From: Thinopyrum elongatum
Lineage: Eukaryota > Streptophyta > Magnoliopsida > Poales > Poaceae
Assembly (NCBI GenBank): GCA_011799875.1
Contig: CM022303.1
Coordinates: 544,064,331 to 544,128,330 of the forward strand
Reading direction: 5' to 3'
DNA length: 64,000 nt
Part shown: positions 53,891-64,000 of the stretch, in pieces
Layout of the letters: every line of letters starts with the position of its first letter
Position numbering within the stretch: the stretch's first letter is position 1
Program-made: the position numbers and the translations under genes
Notes under the pieces: generated by a model
Told to the model about the DNA's origin: nothing
Seen by the model: only the letters and a program-made list of their open reading frames with translations
The model's database searches: none

Positions 53891-55560
53891 TTCCTTTTTC
53901 TTGATAACAATCATTTTATATTCTGTACGTGCCATTGAGGAATATAACTTTATTTAAAACTAACGCGTCAAGTCGAACTTAGTTTCGTGTACGCGTGGTA
54001 CACGACCCTCCTTCAAGTAAACAACCGCTACATGCGTCAAATTATCACGTGGGCTGCCTTTTCGTACAGAAATGAGCTCCACCGTGTACCCGCGCGGGTG
54101 TGGCCGGGAACGAGACGTGAGTACGTGCGTCATGCGTGCACCTCTTCTCTACGTGCAGGTACCCTACGTACGTGGGTGTGTGTGAGAGAGATGGGTTTTT
54201 TTACTATAAAAAGATGGTTTGTGCAAAGCAGAGGCAATGTGTCGATGATATCTCAAACAGAAGAATGTAACATATGCAATGTGTGTGAAACAGAGGCCTG
54301 GATATATCATATATAGAGGGAGCGATCAATGAGAAGAGAGCGGAGGGATCATCAGCGTGAGATATCGATAGAATCAAATAGAGGGGTGAAGTTGGTGGGT
54401 GTGCGATCTATAAAGAGTGCCATCGAATTTGTGTTTTCCCATGTCAAAGATATAGGGCGGCTGGCCTACTGGACTGTGAGAGGAGAGAGGTGCATTTTGT
54501 CTCTGTGGCATGGATACCTACCTACGGCGGTGGACTATCGGTGTGTGTGTGTGGTGGGGGGGGGGGCACAGAGACCTAAGTATAGAGAGGTAGATCGACT
54601 GGTATATGTGTGGAGAAGAAGAGAGACCTAGCTATGTATTGAGGGAGATCGATCGGCATCCATGCATATGTGTAGCAGAGGAATATGGTTCGAAGAGAGA
54701 CAAAGCTAGAGTGTTGGAGGGTTGGTGGTGGAGTTGTTTCTCACAAATGGCGGGAGAGGCCTGCTAGACAAACGGAGGGTACGACTGCAATATCAATAAG
54801 AGAGGGGATGCGTGCCTGTCTGTGCACGTGCGTGTGAGAGATGGGTCGGGAGGCATGCAAGGATGATGAGGGGGGACGATATGGCTAGGGGGGGTGATAT
54901 GGCTGTGGTAAGCCGACGTAACTATATAGGAATATCAATCATCGTGTGTCGGAGAAAGGGAGAGACATAACTAGTGATCAGGTACATCGATCAGTGCGTG
55001 GGGAAAAAGAGTTATAGTCGACCTAGCTATATGTAGGGAGATCGGTAGGTATACATGCATGCATGTGTTAGAAGCAAATAAGGCCCGGAGAGACGGATAG
55101 AGTGAGAGGGATGCGGATAGGAGGTGGTGCGAGAGGCCGACTATGTCGAGGGGGGAGGAGTGTGCGAGTATGAGGTCGATGAAAAGAGGGGCGGGAGTGT
55201 GCACGTGCGTGGAACTGTATTAGACAGAGGATGGCATGGACGGTGAGAAGAGAAGAGGGAAAACATGTGTTTGTGGTAGGTTCGCCTAGCTAGAGAGGTA
55301 TATCGATCGATGTGTGCCGGAAAGAAGGATCTGGAGGGACTACACACACCGTGGGTGAATGACCTAAAGAGAACTAACGAATGTGCGCGATGGAGAGAAT
55401 GCCGAGGGAGGGTGAGAGGGAGGTGGGCGTGTGCATGCACGAGCGAAAGTTAGCGCTAGCTACAAAGAGAAGAGGATTGTGTGGGTGTAAAAGACGATCA
55501 GATATCATAATTCATTATAAAAGTGGATTCAGATATTTGAACAAGAGATGATAGTGTTTT
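53891..55560. repeat. Upstream flank of copy D, then purine-rich degenerate repeats
   Basis: Bases 53945-54170 match the upstream flanks of copies A and B (cgacccctcc-type, caaattatcacgtgggctgc). From 54300 to 55500 the plus strand is rich in G and A. A loose unit built on gagagacctagctat, gggagatcgatcggca, tccatgcatatgtgt recurs near 54585, 54640, 55030 and 55290. A G run with gtgtgtgtg lies at 54541-54566. No gene can be supported. Confidence 0.45.
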
Positions 55561-57040
55561 AAACCGATGCATTGCTCAAATCGGTTGGGGTACTTTCGTA
55601 ACACACCCTACATTTTGGACAAGTGCGTGCCTAAGTCATGGTTCCCCCTCCCATCACCTCCTTTTCGCCATTCAAAAACCCATGCCGCCATAACCTCTCT
55701 GCTCCAGCCGCGAAACCCCACCCTCCACCGTCTGCCACCCCACCGCGGCCCAGCCAGAGCCTCTTCCTCGACGACGTCATCCACCGCAATAGCTCGACGT
55801 CCCTCATCCTCCGCCCCGGATGAGGATCCGTAGTTGATCTCATCGTCCCGCCGGTTCAGCCGCCCCGTCCTCCACCTCGAAGGAGCTGCTCCAACGATCG
55901 CCTCATCTATCGTGGCCGCTCCATCCCCACAGCGCCGCCTTAAGCTGCTCCACCGGAACCGTAGCATCCTCACTGACTCCTCGGACGAAGCCGAAGCCTA
56001 CTTGGTGCCACCAAAGAGGTTGTACACTCATCGCATCGCACCTTCTCCTTAACTTGACCTCCCGGCGCCGACGGTGCTCGATCCCGCTCCCCCATGGCGC
56101 GGCTACCTCGTAGTCAGCGCCGCCAGCGACATCTCTGTTGGAAATCATAATCCATCAATCTCCACGGCGGCTCTCTCACAGTGCGAGGCTCCCTCGGCGG
56201 CGGTGTCCCTACCAGCCGGAGCTGCTGCTGCTGCTCCGGCTCTCGCTCGCTCACGCTGCTGCTCTGCTGCTGCCGCTGCTACGGCTCTTGCTCGGTCGCG
56301 CTGCTGCTGCTCCGGCTGTCGCTCGCTCACTCGTGCTGCTTCTCTGCTCTTCCCCTCGCTCAAGCTACTGCTCTGCTTTTGCTCTTGCTCGCGCTGCTTA
56401 TGCTGCAACATGGGCTGGTGCAGCTACACGAGTTGCTGCTCTGGCTCTAGTTCACGCTGCTGCTCTAGGCGCTGCTGCTCCAGCTGCTATGTGCGATTGT
56501 GTTACCTGTCGATCGCCTGCTGATTTAGATCACTGTTTCTCTACTACTAGTGCATCTCTGGTACCAGTGCATCTCTGGTACCAGTGCGTTCAGTTTCGAC
56601 AGAAACATTCAGATTCCACAGTAAATTTGAGTTTCGACAGTTAAGTTCAGAGTCAACAGTTTTTACCTCATTTGTTGTAGTCAGGTGTTTCTTGGTGATG
56701 TACATTTTACACCTACCACTTTTTGGTAATGTATTTTACATCATCTATTGGAGATGCTATTAGAATCCCACTTGAGATTAACGATGTCTGTCTTGTGCTG
56801 CTTCAGCCTCTACGTCTTACGTCTCGCCGGAGCTTCTCCAACGACAGAACCATCCATCACAACAAAGCAGTACTCTGGACGCCGTCTACAGACGCCTCAG
56901 ATCTTCCACCACACCTACGACAGCCACCTCTGCCGCAACTTCTTCAACGACCAACCCAATGATGCTGAGGTCGACACGGCTACGCCAAAGCGGTTGTACA
57001 CTTGTTGCATCACTTATTACTCTACATTCATGTAGATCCA
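55561..57040 (+). other. Decayed Pro/Ser-rich exon-like sequence, duplicated, with a gctgct-rich block
   Basis: Two segments resemble each other: 55834-56049 (ending VPPKRLYTHRIAPS) and about 56780-57010 (ending TPKRLYTCCITYYS). Both lie downstream of tcgccgg-agctgctccaac/agcttctccaac. I infer a duplicated, decayed gene of unknown kind. Between them, 56210-56480 is a gctgctgctc repeat that is open in several frames on both strands; I do not call a protein there. Bases 56560-56590 hold a direct repeat of tctctggtaccagtgc. Confidence 0.4.
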
Positions 57041-57042
57041 TT

Positions 57043-57317
57043 AGGGCTATTTTGGTTCAAAGAAAAAAGTGAAGGAAAAACATATCAATAGGAAATTTTC
57101 CTATGGTACTCTACTATTCAACTATTCATGCATTTGGTTGAAAGGAATGGAGCAAAACATCCACTTGGAGCTACTTTTCCTATGCATGAAAACAAGACTA
57201 AGTGCATTAGTGGCAGAATAACATTCTAACTGTACACACTTTCATATGGTTTCACTTTAATTTGGCCATGTTTCTTTGCATTCCTCTGCTCTTCCAATTC
57301 TTTTGAACCAAACACCC
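57043..57317. mobile_element. MITE-like element with GGG..TTTGGTTCAAA ends
   Basis: The left end gggctattttggttcaaaga and the inverted right end gggtgtttggttcaaaagaa are similar. The ~275-bp size and AT-rich body with aaaggaatggagcaaaac fit a hAT- or Tourist-like MITE. The flanks do not give a clear target duplication. Confidence 0.5.
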
Positions 57318-57779
57318 AAGTTGAAAGAAATCCTGTGTTTACAAATGCTCTGTTTCCCACGTGCATTCCTATCCTACCACTACAAAAAAATACACTTCCG
57401 TGATGATACGTGTTTGTCACAGTAGGTCACATTTTCTGTCATGCATGTACATCCATGACGATTTTATGACAGAATCAAGATAGTCATACATGTGCTGTCG
57501 TAGAAGTGTTCCATGACATTACCAAAATTATCATCACGGAAGTGTCCACTTCCATGATGATAAATCACGCGTCATAGAAGTGCTTTTGTTAAGGGTAACT
57601 GACATGTGGCATCCACTGTAACGGGTCGCTGTTAAGCTATCGGGTTTCGGTTTGGATCCGATAACCCGTTAACAGCCGGGACCAATGAGGATTTTCCACG
57701 TGTAAAATTATCATTGGCTATAGCAACCATGTGTCAGCACCGCGAAAAGGACAGATGTCAACCGCCCAATGGACAGGAG

Positions 57780-58720
57780 GCGCCTATGATACGTTGACAT
57801 GTGGCAAGGCCCAATAATGGCCCATTTAGTTTAAAAAGACTGGCCCATTAGCGGCCTGCTTGCAGATGGCCCATTCGCACTTAAGGCCCGTACGGCTAGT
57901 GTCAAATCGGCACGTCAACGGCTCGTTCTAAACTTGTCATCATCGTGGCCCATGGTCACTTCTGGCCCGTTAACAGTCCGCTAAGTATTTAGGCCGAATT
58001 ATGGCCCAGTGTGTTTCTGGCCTGTTAAAGGTCCTGCTTCATTTGGGCCCATTCATTGGCCATTGAAACTTTCGACCCATAAACGACCGTGAAGGATTTG
58101 GGTCATATTCGGCCATGTCTGACATTCGGCCTGTTAGAGGCCCACTGTAGATTTGGGCCACTTCCAGCCTGTTGTGATTTTCGGCCTGTTAATGTCGGAC
58201 GAAATCCATGGGCCATATGTGGCCCAACGTCACATTGAGCCTATTAACGGCCCATATAAAGATGATACTAATCAAGCCCGACCGCACTTCCGGCCTGTTA
58301 AAGGCCCGTGTAGTAGGTCGGCGCATTTACGGCCCGTCTGAATTTTGGCCTATGAACGATCTGCATTGTAAATGGGCCACCACGAGCTAAGATACATTTC
58401 GGCCTGATAATGACCAGTGGGTTATTTGGCACAATCAGGGCCCAATCTCACTTTCGGCCTATTAAAGGCCCATGTTATTTATGGGCTCGAGATCTTTACA
58501 CATATTAATGGCCTATTGTTACTGAGGGCCAAAATTATGTTTAGGCATGTTAAAGGCCCACTGTGGGCACAAGCCTACCAAAAATATGAAAGCTTATGCT
58601 GACTTAGGCCCAGATATTTTTAGTGGGCTACATGCAAATTACGGCCCATAATCGTTTTTAGCCAATTGGAATGGGCCCGAGGAATGTTGGCACGTTGGGC
58701 TCCTACGAAGCTTTCGGCCG
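57780..58720. repeat. Subterminal repeat field of V (ggccc/gggcc words)
   Basis: Phrases such as ttcggcctgttaaaggccca, acggcccataa and tttgggcca recur every 30-50 bases in both orientations (for example 58024, 58118, 58180, 58290, 58455). They contain TGGGCC/GGCCCA, which is also the plant site II promoter word. In this family they fill the role of a subterminal binding field. The short frames across it are artefacts. Confidence 0.75.
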
Positions 58721-58802
58721 AATACATTACTAAGATAAATCTACACTATACAAAAATAGCGTCGTAATTTCTACAGCCTTTGGCAGCACGATAAATGTTG
58801 TA

Positions 58803-60800
58803 TCACAACAAAATAAATTCCAGCCATACAACAAAAGGCCTGTTGGCATAAAGTTTACAGTCCTTGCAGATAAAAGCACCATCAGATGTATAGAAGCACA
58901 AATCATTTGACCTGAGTGCTAATGTTTCAGGCTGTAGAATCTGATGGAACAGCATGATCTTCCCCTTTTTTCCGCCATTGCTCTTGAACAACGAATCAAA
59001 TGTCTGATAGTCTGGTTTCAAAACCATTCATATCTTGACGACAGTTGTCAACCACTATTCTTGTTTCTGAAAAGACCTCCATTAGGGATTGGACTTGTGT
59101 TTGGAGCACAAATATATCACTCTGTTTAGCCAAAAGATTTTGTTCAGTAGGCAATTTGGACGAGGTTACCTTGACAACCAACCCAGAATTACGTAGGAAG
59201 GTGCTTTTTGCACTGTTAGTGGAGACATACTGACGCACTGCAGCAAGAGGTGACATTGTGCATGTGGTAGCCTTGTCACCTTTAGGTGGTTGTGGCTGTT
59301 CAATCATTTGTTCCATAGCTTGCTAAAAGTTTGAACTTGTAGATTAGTGTACCAGGTGAGTTACTAATGAGACAAAAACAAACAAAGTAGGTTTCGCATT
59401 TATACATAACTTATTTTGGTGAACTACTGTAATACATTAGCATGTATTGTAGTGCCAACTACATAATAAAATCACTTTCGGAACATATGTCCATGTAGCA
59501 TGCCTACTGTATTGTCTATTTCCTCACATTCATTGACATCTAAGGATAAAGAGACATGGTTTAAAGTAGGATGAACATAGCATGACATCATTCATATCAT
59601 GGGCAAACAGATATAAAACAAACAGGCTATTGTATCATTGTGTGGGCACGTGAACATCACAACTAGATTATAGATCAAGACCAAAAGAATATCCTTCATC
59701 TCTTTTAAACTATGTAAGGTGAAATGATGCATTCAGACAACTATGTATAAAAGTGAACAGAGTAACTGACATTGGCTGCAAACCAAGCAGTTAAATGAAC
59801 ACGTCATAGTAACAAGCAGTTCAAAGGCAGGAGGAGTAAGGACTTACAACAACGGCTTGAACTGGTGTGCTCATGCCCTTCATCTTGCTGGTGTGGCAAT
59901 CCTTGAAGATTTGCACTGCATTCGGTTCAGGTTCTTTTTGGTCCGCACGGGCTTTCCTCTGTATTTGGAACAAGCCAATATAGATATGATAACATGGCAC
60001 AAAAAAAAGAAGGAACTAGCAGCTATTTACAAGAACCTCGCAGTGTGCAATATAGCTACGAGATCCTGTTGTCTGTTGGAATTTCACTTTAGAACGGTTG
60101 GTCTTGTTCTTCAAACAGTTAGCCTAGAAGAAGATACACTTGTAAGGCACATACGTAAATACAAGTTCAATATATGATCTGATCAAATACATATACCCTA
60201 CCTGATACTTTGGATCAGACCAGTGTTTAACAAGGGCTATCCAGTCTTCATCTATAATATATTCCACTGGAGATGTTTGGGCGATTTCATAGTTAGCCTT
60301 ACCTTCAAAGTGAGTTTTTCTAAGGTGATACCGATACTGTCGCAGAGCAGACTGAAAAACATGAGTGCATGCTTGTTTAGTTGCATCATCTTTTGGATCC
60401 AACTTGAACCTCATCTGTTGAAAAAAGAATGTGAGTCTTATTAGGAGGAAGCTAGAAAGTATGGGACAGAGCGAGACAATATTACAAATTGCGATGAATA
60501 CCATTACTTACGGATAAATGGTCAAGGAAGGTGTTAAACTAGATATCGTCCTTCTCATTCCTGTACTGGATCCACGTTGGGAGGATACGTGCATGACACC
60601 TAACGGCAACGGCTGCCTCTGATACTAACTTGGCTGACTCTGTAGCATCACGTGGCCTTTTTAAACTTGCCTCAAAATGGATCTCCATTCTTCCTCCTTT
60701 AGATTTTGTTAATCTGTCAAGCGTTATCCCTGATGTCTATTTCCGCTTGCGCCGTGGTGCTAGTTTAACAATGAATATGGAAAGTGTTAGTGCACATCAA
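58803..60800 (-). pseudogene. CACTA-associated Ptta/En_Spm (PF03004-like) protein, decayed
   Basis: On the minus strand, from the N-terminal side: GITLDRLTKSKGGRMEIHFE and ASLKRPRDATESAKLVSEAA (60730-60610), PTWIQYRNEKDDI (60580-60542), then exon 60417-60202 with RQYRYHLRKTHFEG, then DEDWIALVKHWSDPKYQ, ending CAG|GTAGGG. Exon 60123-60037 encodes CLKNKTNRSKVKFQQTTGSR, SYIAHCE. The N.NR.K...QTTGSRS motif is the hallmark of the PF03004 (Transposase_24/TNPA-like) domain. The C-terminal exon (about 59316-59004) has a coiled-coil-like NLLAKQSDIFVLQTQVQSLM. In-frame stops at 60738-60740 and 60539-60541 break it. TNPA-type proteins bind subterminal repeats and aid transposition. Confidence 0.7.
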
Positions 60801-61757
60801 ACTGTGAGAGTACATATAAAGGAGCATGCAACTGCAACTTGACTCGGTCAGGTACCGTCTTGGTGTTGATGCTCATGAGGTTCATCTGATCTTGACAAGT
60901 CTTGTTGTATCAGCAGTGCTTCGGAAGTAGTGTTAGGTGTGAAGGCAGCTTAGGAATTGGCCAGTTGCGGAGCAAACGAACAGGTAACTCGTTGAGATGC
61001 CAGTACAGTTGAAGCGGATGCTGCAGCTGGTGGAGCAGGTGATACTGTGTTTGTAGATTTCGCCGGTGGACTTGGACCTTCTACTACACTATAAGTACCA
61101 GCAGAATCTCGAGGGCAGATCCTTTTCCGTTGCACCCGATGAGTAACACCATTCCCTACTATATTCTTTTCCTTTCTCTTTTTTGACTTTGCCATGTCAA
61201 GCCGTGCCCACAACACAAAAGAATAAAATCGCTCTTCAGAACTCATTGATGCATGATACAGACAAGCAATACTTTGATGCAAGACAATCGTATGAGGATG
61301 GAATATGTAAGAAAAACAGGAGGGCGTGACATATTCACAGCTACGATGTGTAAACTTAGCAGAAGGATTTTCAAGAAAATAGAAGTAATGCAAGCTAGAC
61401 ACCATATGAAAGATGCAACCAATACCACTCTGCCAAGTTAAAAGTGTCTTGTCATAAGTGGCATTTCGAAAAATTAGAAGCAGTACAACCTAGAAATGAA
61501 TGCAAGATGCAACCACTATCAAACTGCCATGTTAAAAGTGTCCAATCATGAGTGACTGATGCGGGATACACAACAACAGTACTTTGATGTAGGAACATGG
61601 TATGATAGATAGATGCAGTATATTCTAGACACAAAAAGGCATGTCATATGCACATGTATAATGTATAAACTCAGCAGGTGCAATTTAATCAAAATAGAAG
61701 AAATACAGGCTAGACAACATATGCAACATGAAACCAATTATCACACTGTCAACTTAG
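60801..61757 (-). other. Introns and first copies of the repeated exon in V
   Basis: A minus-strand exon-like frame at about 61196-60956 starts MAKSKKRKEKN and continues RKRICPRDSAGTYSVVEGPS with an Ala/Pro/Ser-rich end. This is the most gene-proximal version of the exon repeated downstream. Intron words (catgatacagacaaacac..., cacaagatgcaacca...) repeat between 61240 and 61740. Confidence 0.5.
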
Positions 61758-64000
61758 AGCAAGCACCTGCAATGGTGGAGTAGGGGAGATGAACTCATCA
61801 TGTAGACTTGGGACTTCAACTGCATTAGCAGTAGTAGTGGCAAATCTGGAGAGTCTCTGTTTGCGTCAGTCCGGAGAACCACCAACATCCCCTAACTTAC
61901 TCTTTTCCTTCCTCTTTTTTGATATTGCCTTCTGAAGTCAAAACCACAAGAAGATGAACAAAATTAGCTCTACATAACTGGTTGATGCATGATACAGACA
62001 AACACTACTTTGATGTAAGGCAAGCGCATGATAGGAGGATGGAATATATACAAAAAAAGACAGCATTGCATATTCACACGTACGATAGGAGGATGGAATA
62101 TGTATGAAAAACAGTAAGCAGAAGGCATTTCAACAAAATTAAAAGAAATGAAAGCTAGGCACCATATGAACATGCAACCAATATCACTCTATCAGGTAAA
62201 AAGTGTCTCGTCGTAAGTGCCATTTCAAGAAATTAGAAGCAGTACAAGCTAGAAGACAATGCAAGATGCAACCTACATCACACTCCCAAGTTAAATGTGT
62301 CTTATGGGTAAGTGATTGTTGCAGGTATAAGTTGTAAGCTACACAGATGCAATTCAACAAAATTAGAAGCAATACAAACTAGACATCATACGAAACACGC
62401 AACCACATATAACAGTTCCAAGTTAGAGCAAGCACCTGTGATGGTGGAGTAGGGGAGATGTGCTCATCATCTACACAGCTACATTGACTGTACAGCCTTG
62501 TGTTGTCTTGCGAATCTTGTTGGGAGGATGGTGGAGTAGAATCTGTAGAGACTCTCTGTTTGAGTTGCTCCGAAGGACCACCATCATCCACTGCCTTACT
62601 AATTTCCTTCAACTGTATTGATTTTGCGTTGTGAAGTCAAACCGATAAGAAAAAGGAATAAAATTCACTCTTCAGAACTCATTCATGCATGATACTGACG
62701 AACACTACTCGGATGAAAGGCAAACACATGATACGAGGATGGAATATGTACAAAAAACAGGACGGCGTGACATATTCACACCTATGATGTGGTAACTAAG
62801 CAGAAGGCATTTCAACAAATTAGAAGCACTGCAAGCTAGACACCATATGAAAGATGCAGCCAATATCACTCTGCCAAGTTCAAACTGTCTAGCGTTTCAA
62901 CAAATTAGAAGCAGTACATGCTAGAAATCATATGCAAGACGCAACCAATATCACAGTGGCAACTTAAAGGTGCCTCATAATAAGTGACTGATGCGGGATA
63001 TGCAAGAACAGTAGTCTAATGTAAGAACATGGTGTGATCAGATATAGTATGTTCTAGAAACAGGAACACGTGTCATATTCACAGGCATGATGTGTAAAGT
63101 AAGCAGATGCAATTCAACAAAGTTGGAAGCAATACAAGCTAGACATCATACGCAACATGCAACCACATATAATAGTGCCAAGTTAGAGCAAACACCTGTG
63201 GTGGTAGAGTAGGGGAGATGTGCTCATCATCTACACAGCTACGTTGACTGTCTAGCCTTGCGTTGTCTTACGAATCTTGTTGGGAGGATGGTGGAGTAGA
63301 ATCTATAGAGATCCTTCGTTTCAGTTGCTCGGAAGGACCACCATCATCCAATGCCTTACCAATTTCCTTCCGCTTTATTGATTTTGCATTGTGAGGTCAA
63401 ACCGACAAGAAAAAAGAATAAAATTCGCTCTTCAGAACTCATTCATGCATGATACTGACGAACACTACTCTGATGAAAGGCAAAGTCATGATATGAGGAT
63501 GGAATATGTACGAAAAACTGGACGGCTTGACATATTCACACCTATGATGTGGTAACTAAGCAGAAGGCACTTCAAAAAATTAGAAGCACTGCAAGCTAGA
63601 CACCATATGGAAGGTGTAATCAATATCACTCAGCCAAGTTTAAACTGTCTCGTCATAGGTGGCGTTCATCAAATTAGAAGCACTACATGCTAGAAATCAT
63701 ATTCAAGACATAAACCAATATCAGATTGCCAACTTAAAGGTGTCCCATCATAAGTGACTGATGCAGGATACACAAGAAGAGTAGTTTCATGTAAGAACAT
63801 GGTGTGATAGACAGATATAGTATGTCCCAAAAACAGGAAGGCGTGTCATATTCACACGTATCATGTGTAAGCTAAGCAGATGTAGTTTACACTAATTAGA
63901 AGCAATACAAGCTAGACACCATATGCAACATGCAACCAGATATCACACTGCAAAGTTAGAGCAAGCACCTGGGATGGTGGAGTAGGGGAGCGGAGACTTG
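61758..64000 (-). repeat. Array of duplicated exon-intron units (~0.67-0.77 kb)
   Basis: The exon end cacctg(c/t)...ggtggagtaggggaga recurs at about 61764, 62433, 63193 and 63966. Each exon, on the minus strand, encodes a Lys-rich start (AKSIKRKE, AISKKRKEKSK), GGPSEQLKQR-type, STPPSSQQDS and DDEHISPTPP. The introns share catgcatgatactgacgaac, gaggatggaatatgta and tagacaccatatg. Some copies carry stops (for example after SSQQDS in the unit at 63193). The array continues beyond the window. Confidence 0.7.

Larger units (their letters stand above)
57378..64000 (-). mobile_element. CACTA element V (left part; right end outside window)
   Basis: It begins CACTACAAAAAAATACACTT, a terminus I associate with a common Triticeae CACTA family whose first bases continue ccgtgatgatacgtg. 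Inverted copies of tccgtgatgat/atcatcacgg follow in the first 200 bases. Behind the end lie a subterminal field (57780-58720) and a minus-strand gene with the PF03004 signature, then an array of duplicated exons. No right end is present by 64000, so the element is cut by the window edge. Confidence 0.75.

Noticed and set aside
56074..56644. 149- and 168-codon frames rich in Cys, Ser, Ala and Leu
   Set aside because: They arise from a gctgctgctc repeat that is open in several frames on both strands; no domain is visible.

Overview
This is a repeat-dominated stretch of plant nuclear DNA, almost certainly from a Triticeae grass (wheat, Aegilops, barley or rye). The evidence is the set of element types: an LTR family whose LTR begins TGATACGTCTCC with a tRNA-Asp-type primer site, a CACTA element with CTTTGCCGTC subterminal repeats, a second CACTA element beginning CACTACAAAAAAATACAC, and Stowaway-like MITEs. 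No bacterial or organellar features are visible. I see no clearly intact cellular gene; most protein-coding content sits in, or next to, class II transposons, and much of it is broken.

Layout. 1-6411: low-copy DNA holding copies of a repeated minus-strand transcription-unit-like block (A, B and C, with D at 52.6-54.2 kb), MITE pieces and a small tandem duplication. 6412-22930: a composite CACTA-like region (called Y) with ACACGGTT/GTGTGCGAT subterminal repeats, an outward-facing minus-strand B3-like gene, a degenerate tandem array (10.66-19.26 kb) split by a 6.5-kb LTR element (12107-18653, TSD gtgat), an acidic gene with an XS-zinc-finger-like tail, and an outward-facing plus-strand B3-like gene. 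22093-26546: the B3-like exons run on, in compatible splice phase, into an F-box/LRR/FBD gene that is cut by a solo LTR (23558-25066) and a frameshift. 26874-52528: a large CACTA element (X) with long matching terminal repeats. It contains a minus-strand gene with one B3-like domain and a possible second, a tandem array of ~0.5-kb units, a small basic gene, a plus-strand B3-like gene with a triplicated exon block and a 3'-5' exonuclease-like gene. Inside X sits an LTR element without visible pol (36866-50531, TSD gccgt), and inside its 5' LTR sits a 7.7-kb CACTA element (37062-44745) carrying a broken TNP2-type transposase, a small coiled-coil/membrane protein gene and two long hairpins. 57378-64000: the left part of another CACTA element (V) with a degraded PF03004-type (Ptta/En_Spm) gene and an array of duplicated exon-intron units; its right end is outside the window.

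How the pieces relate. X and Y share a layout: B3-like genes face outward on both sides of a central tandem array, beneath shared subterminal repeats. I infer that these are element-borne, or captured, DNA-binding protein genes, possibly analogous to the TNPA subterminal-repeat binders of classical CACTA elements. The relative insertion order that can be read directly is X (or its inner part), then the LTR element, then the 7.7-kb CACTA element. Domain names come from motif recognition by eye; no database search was run.
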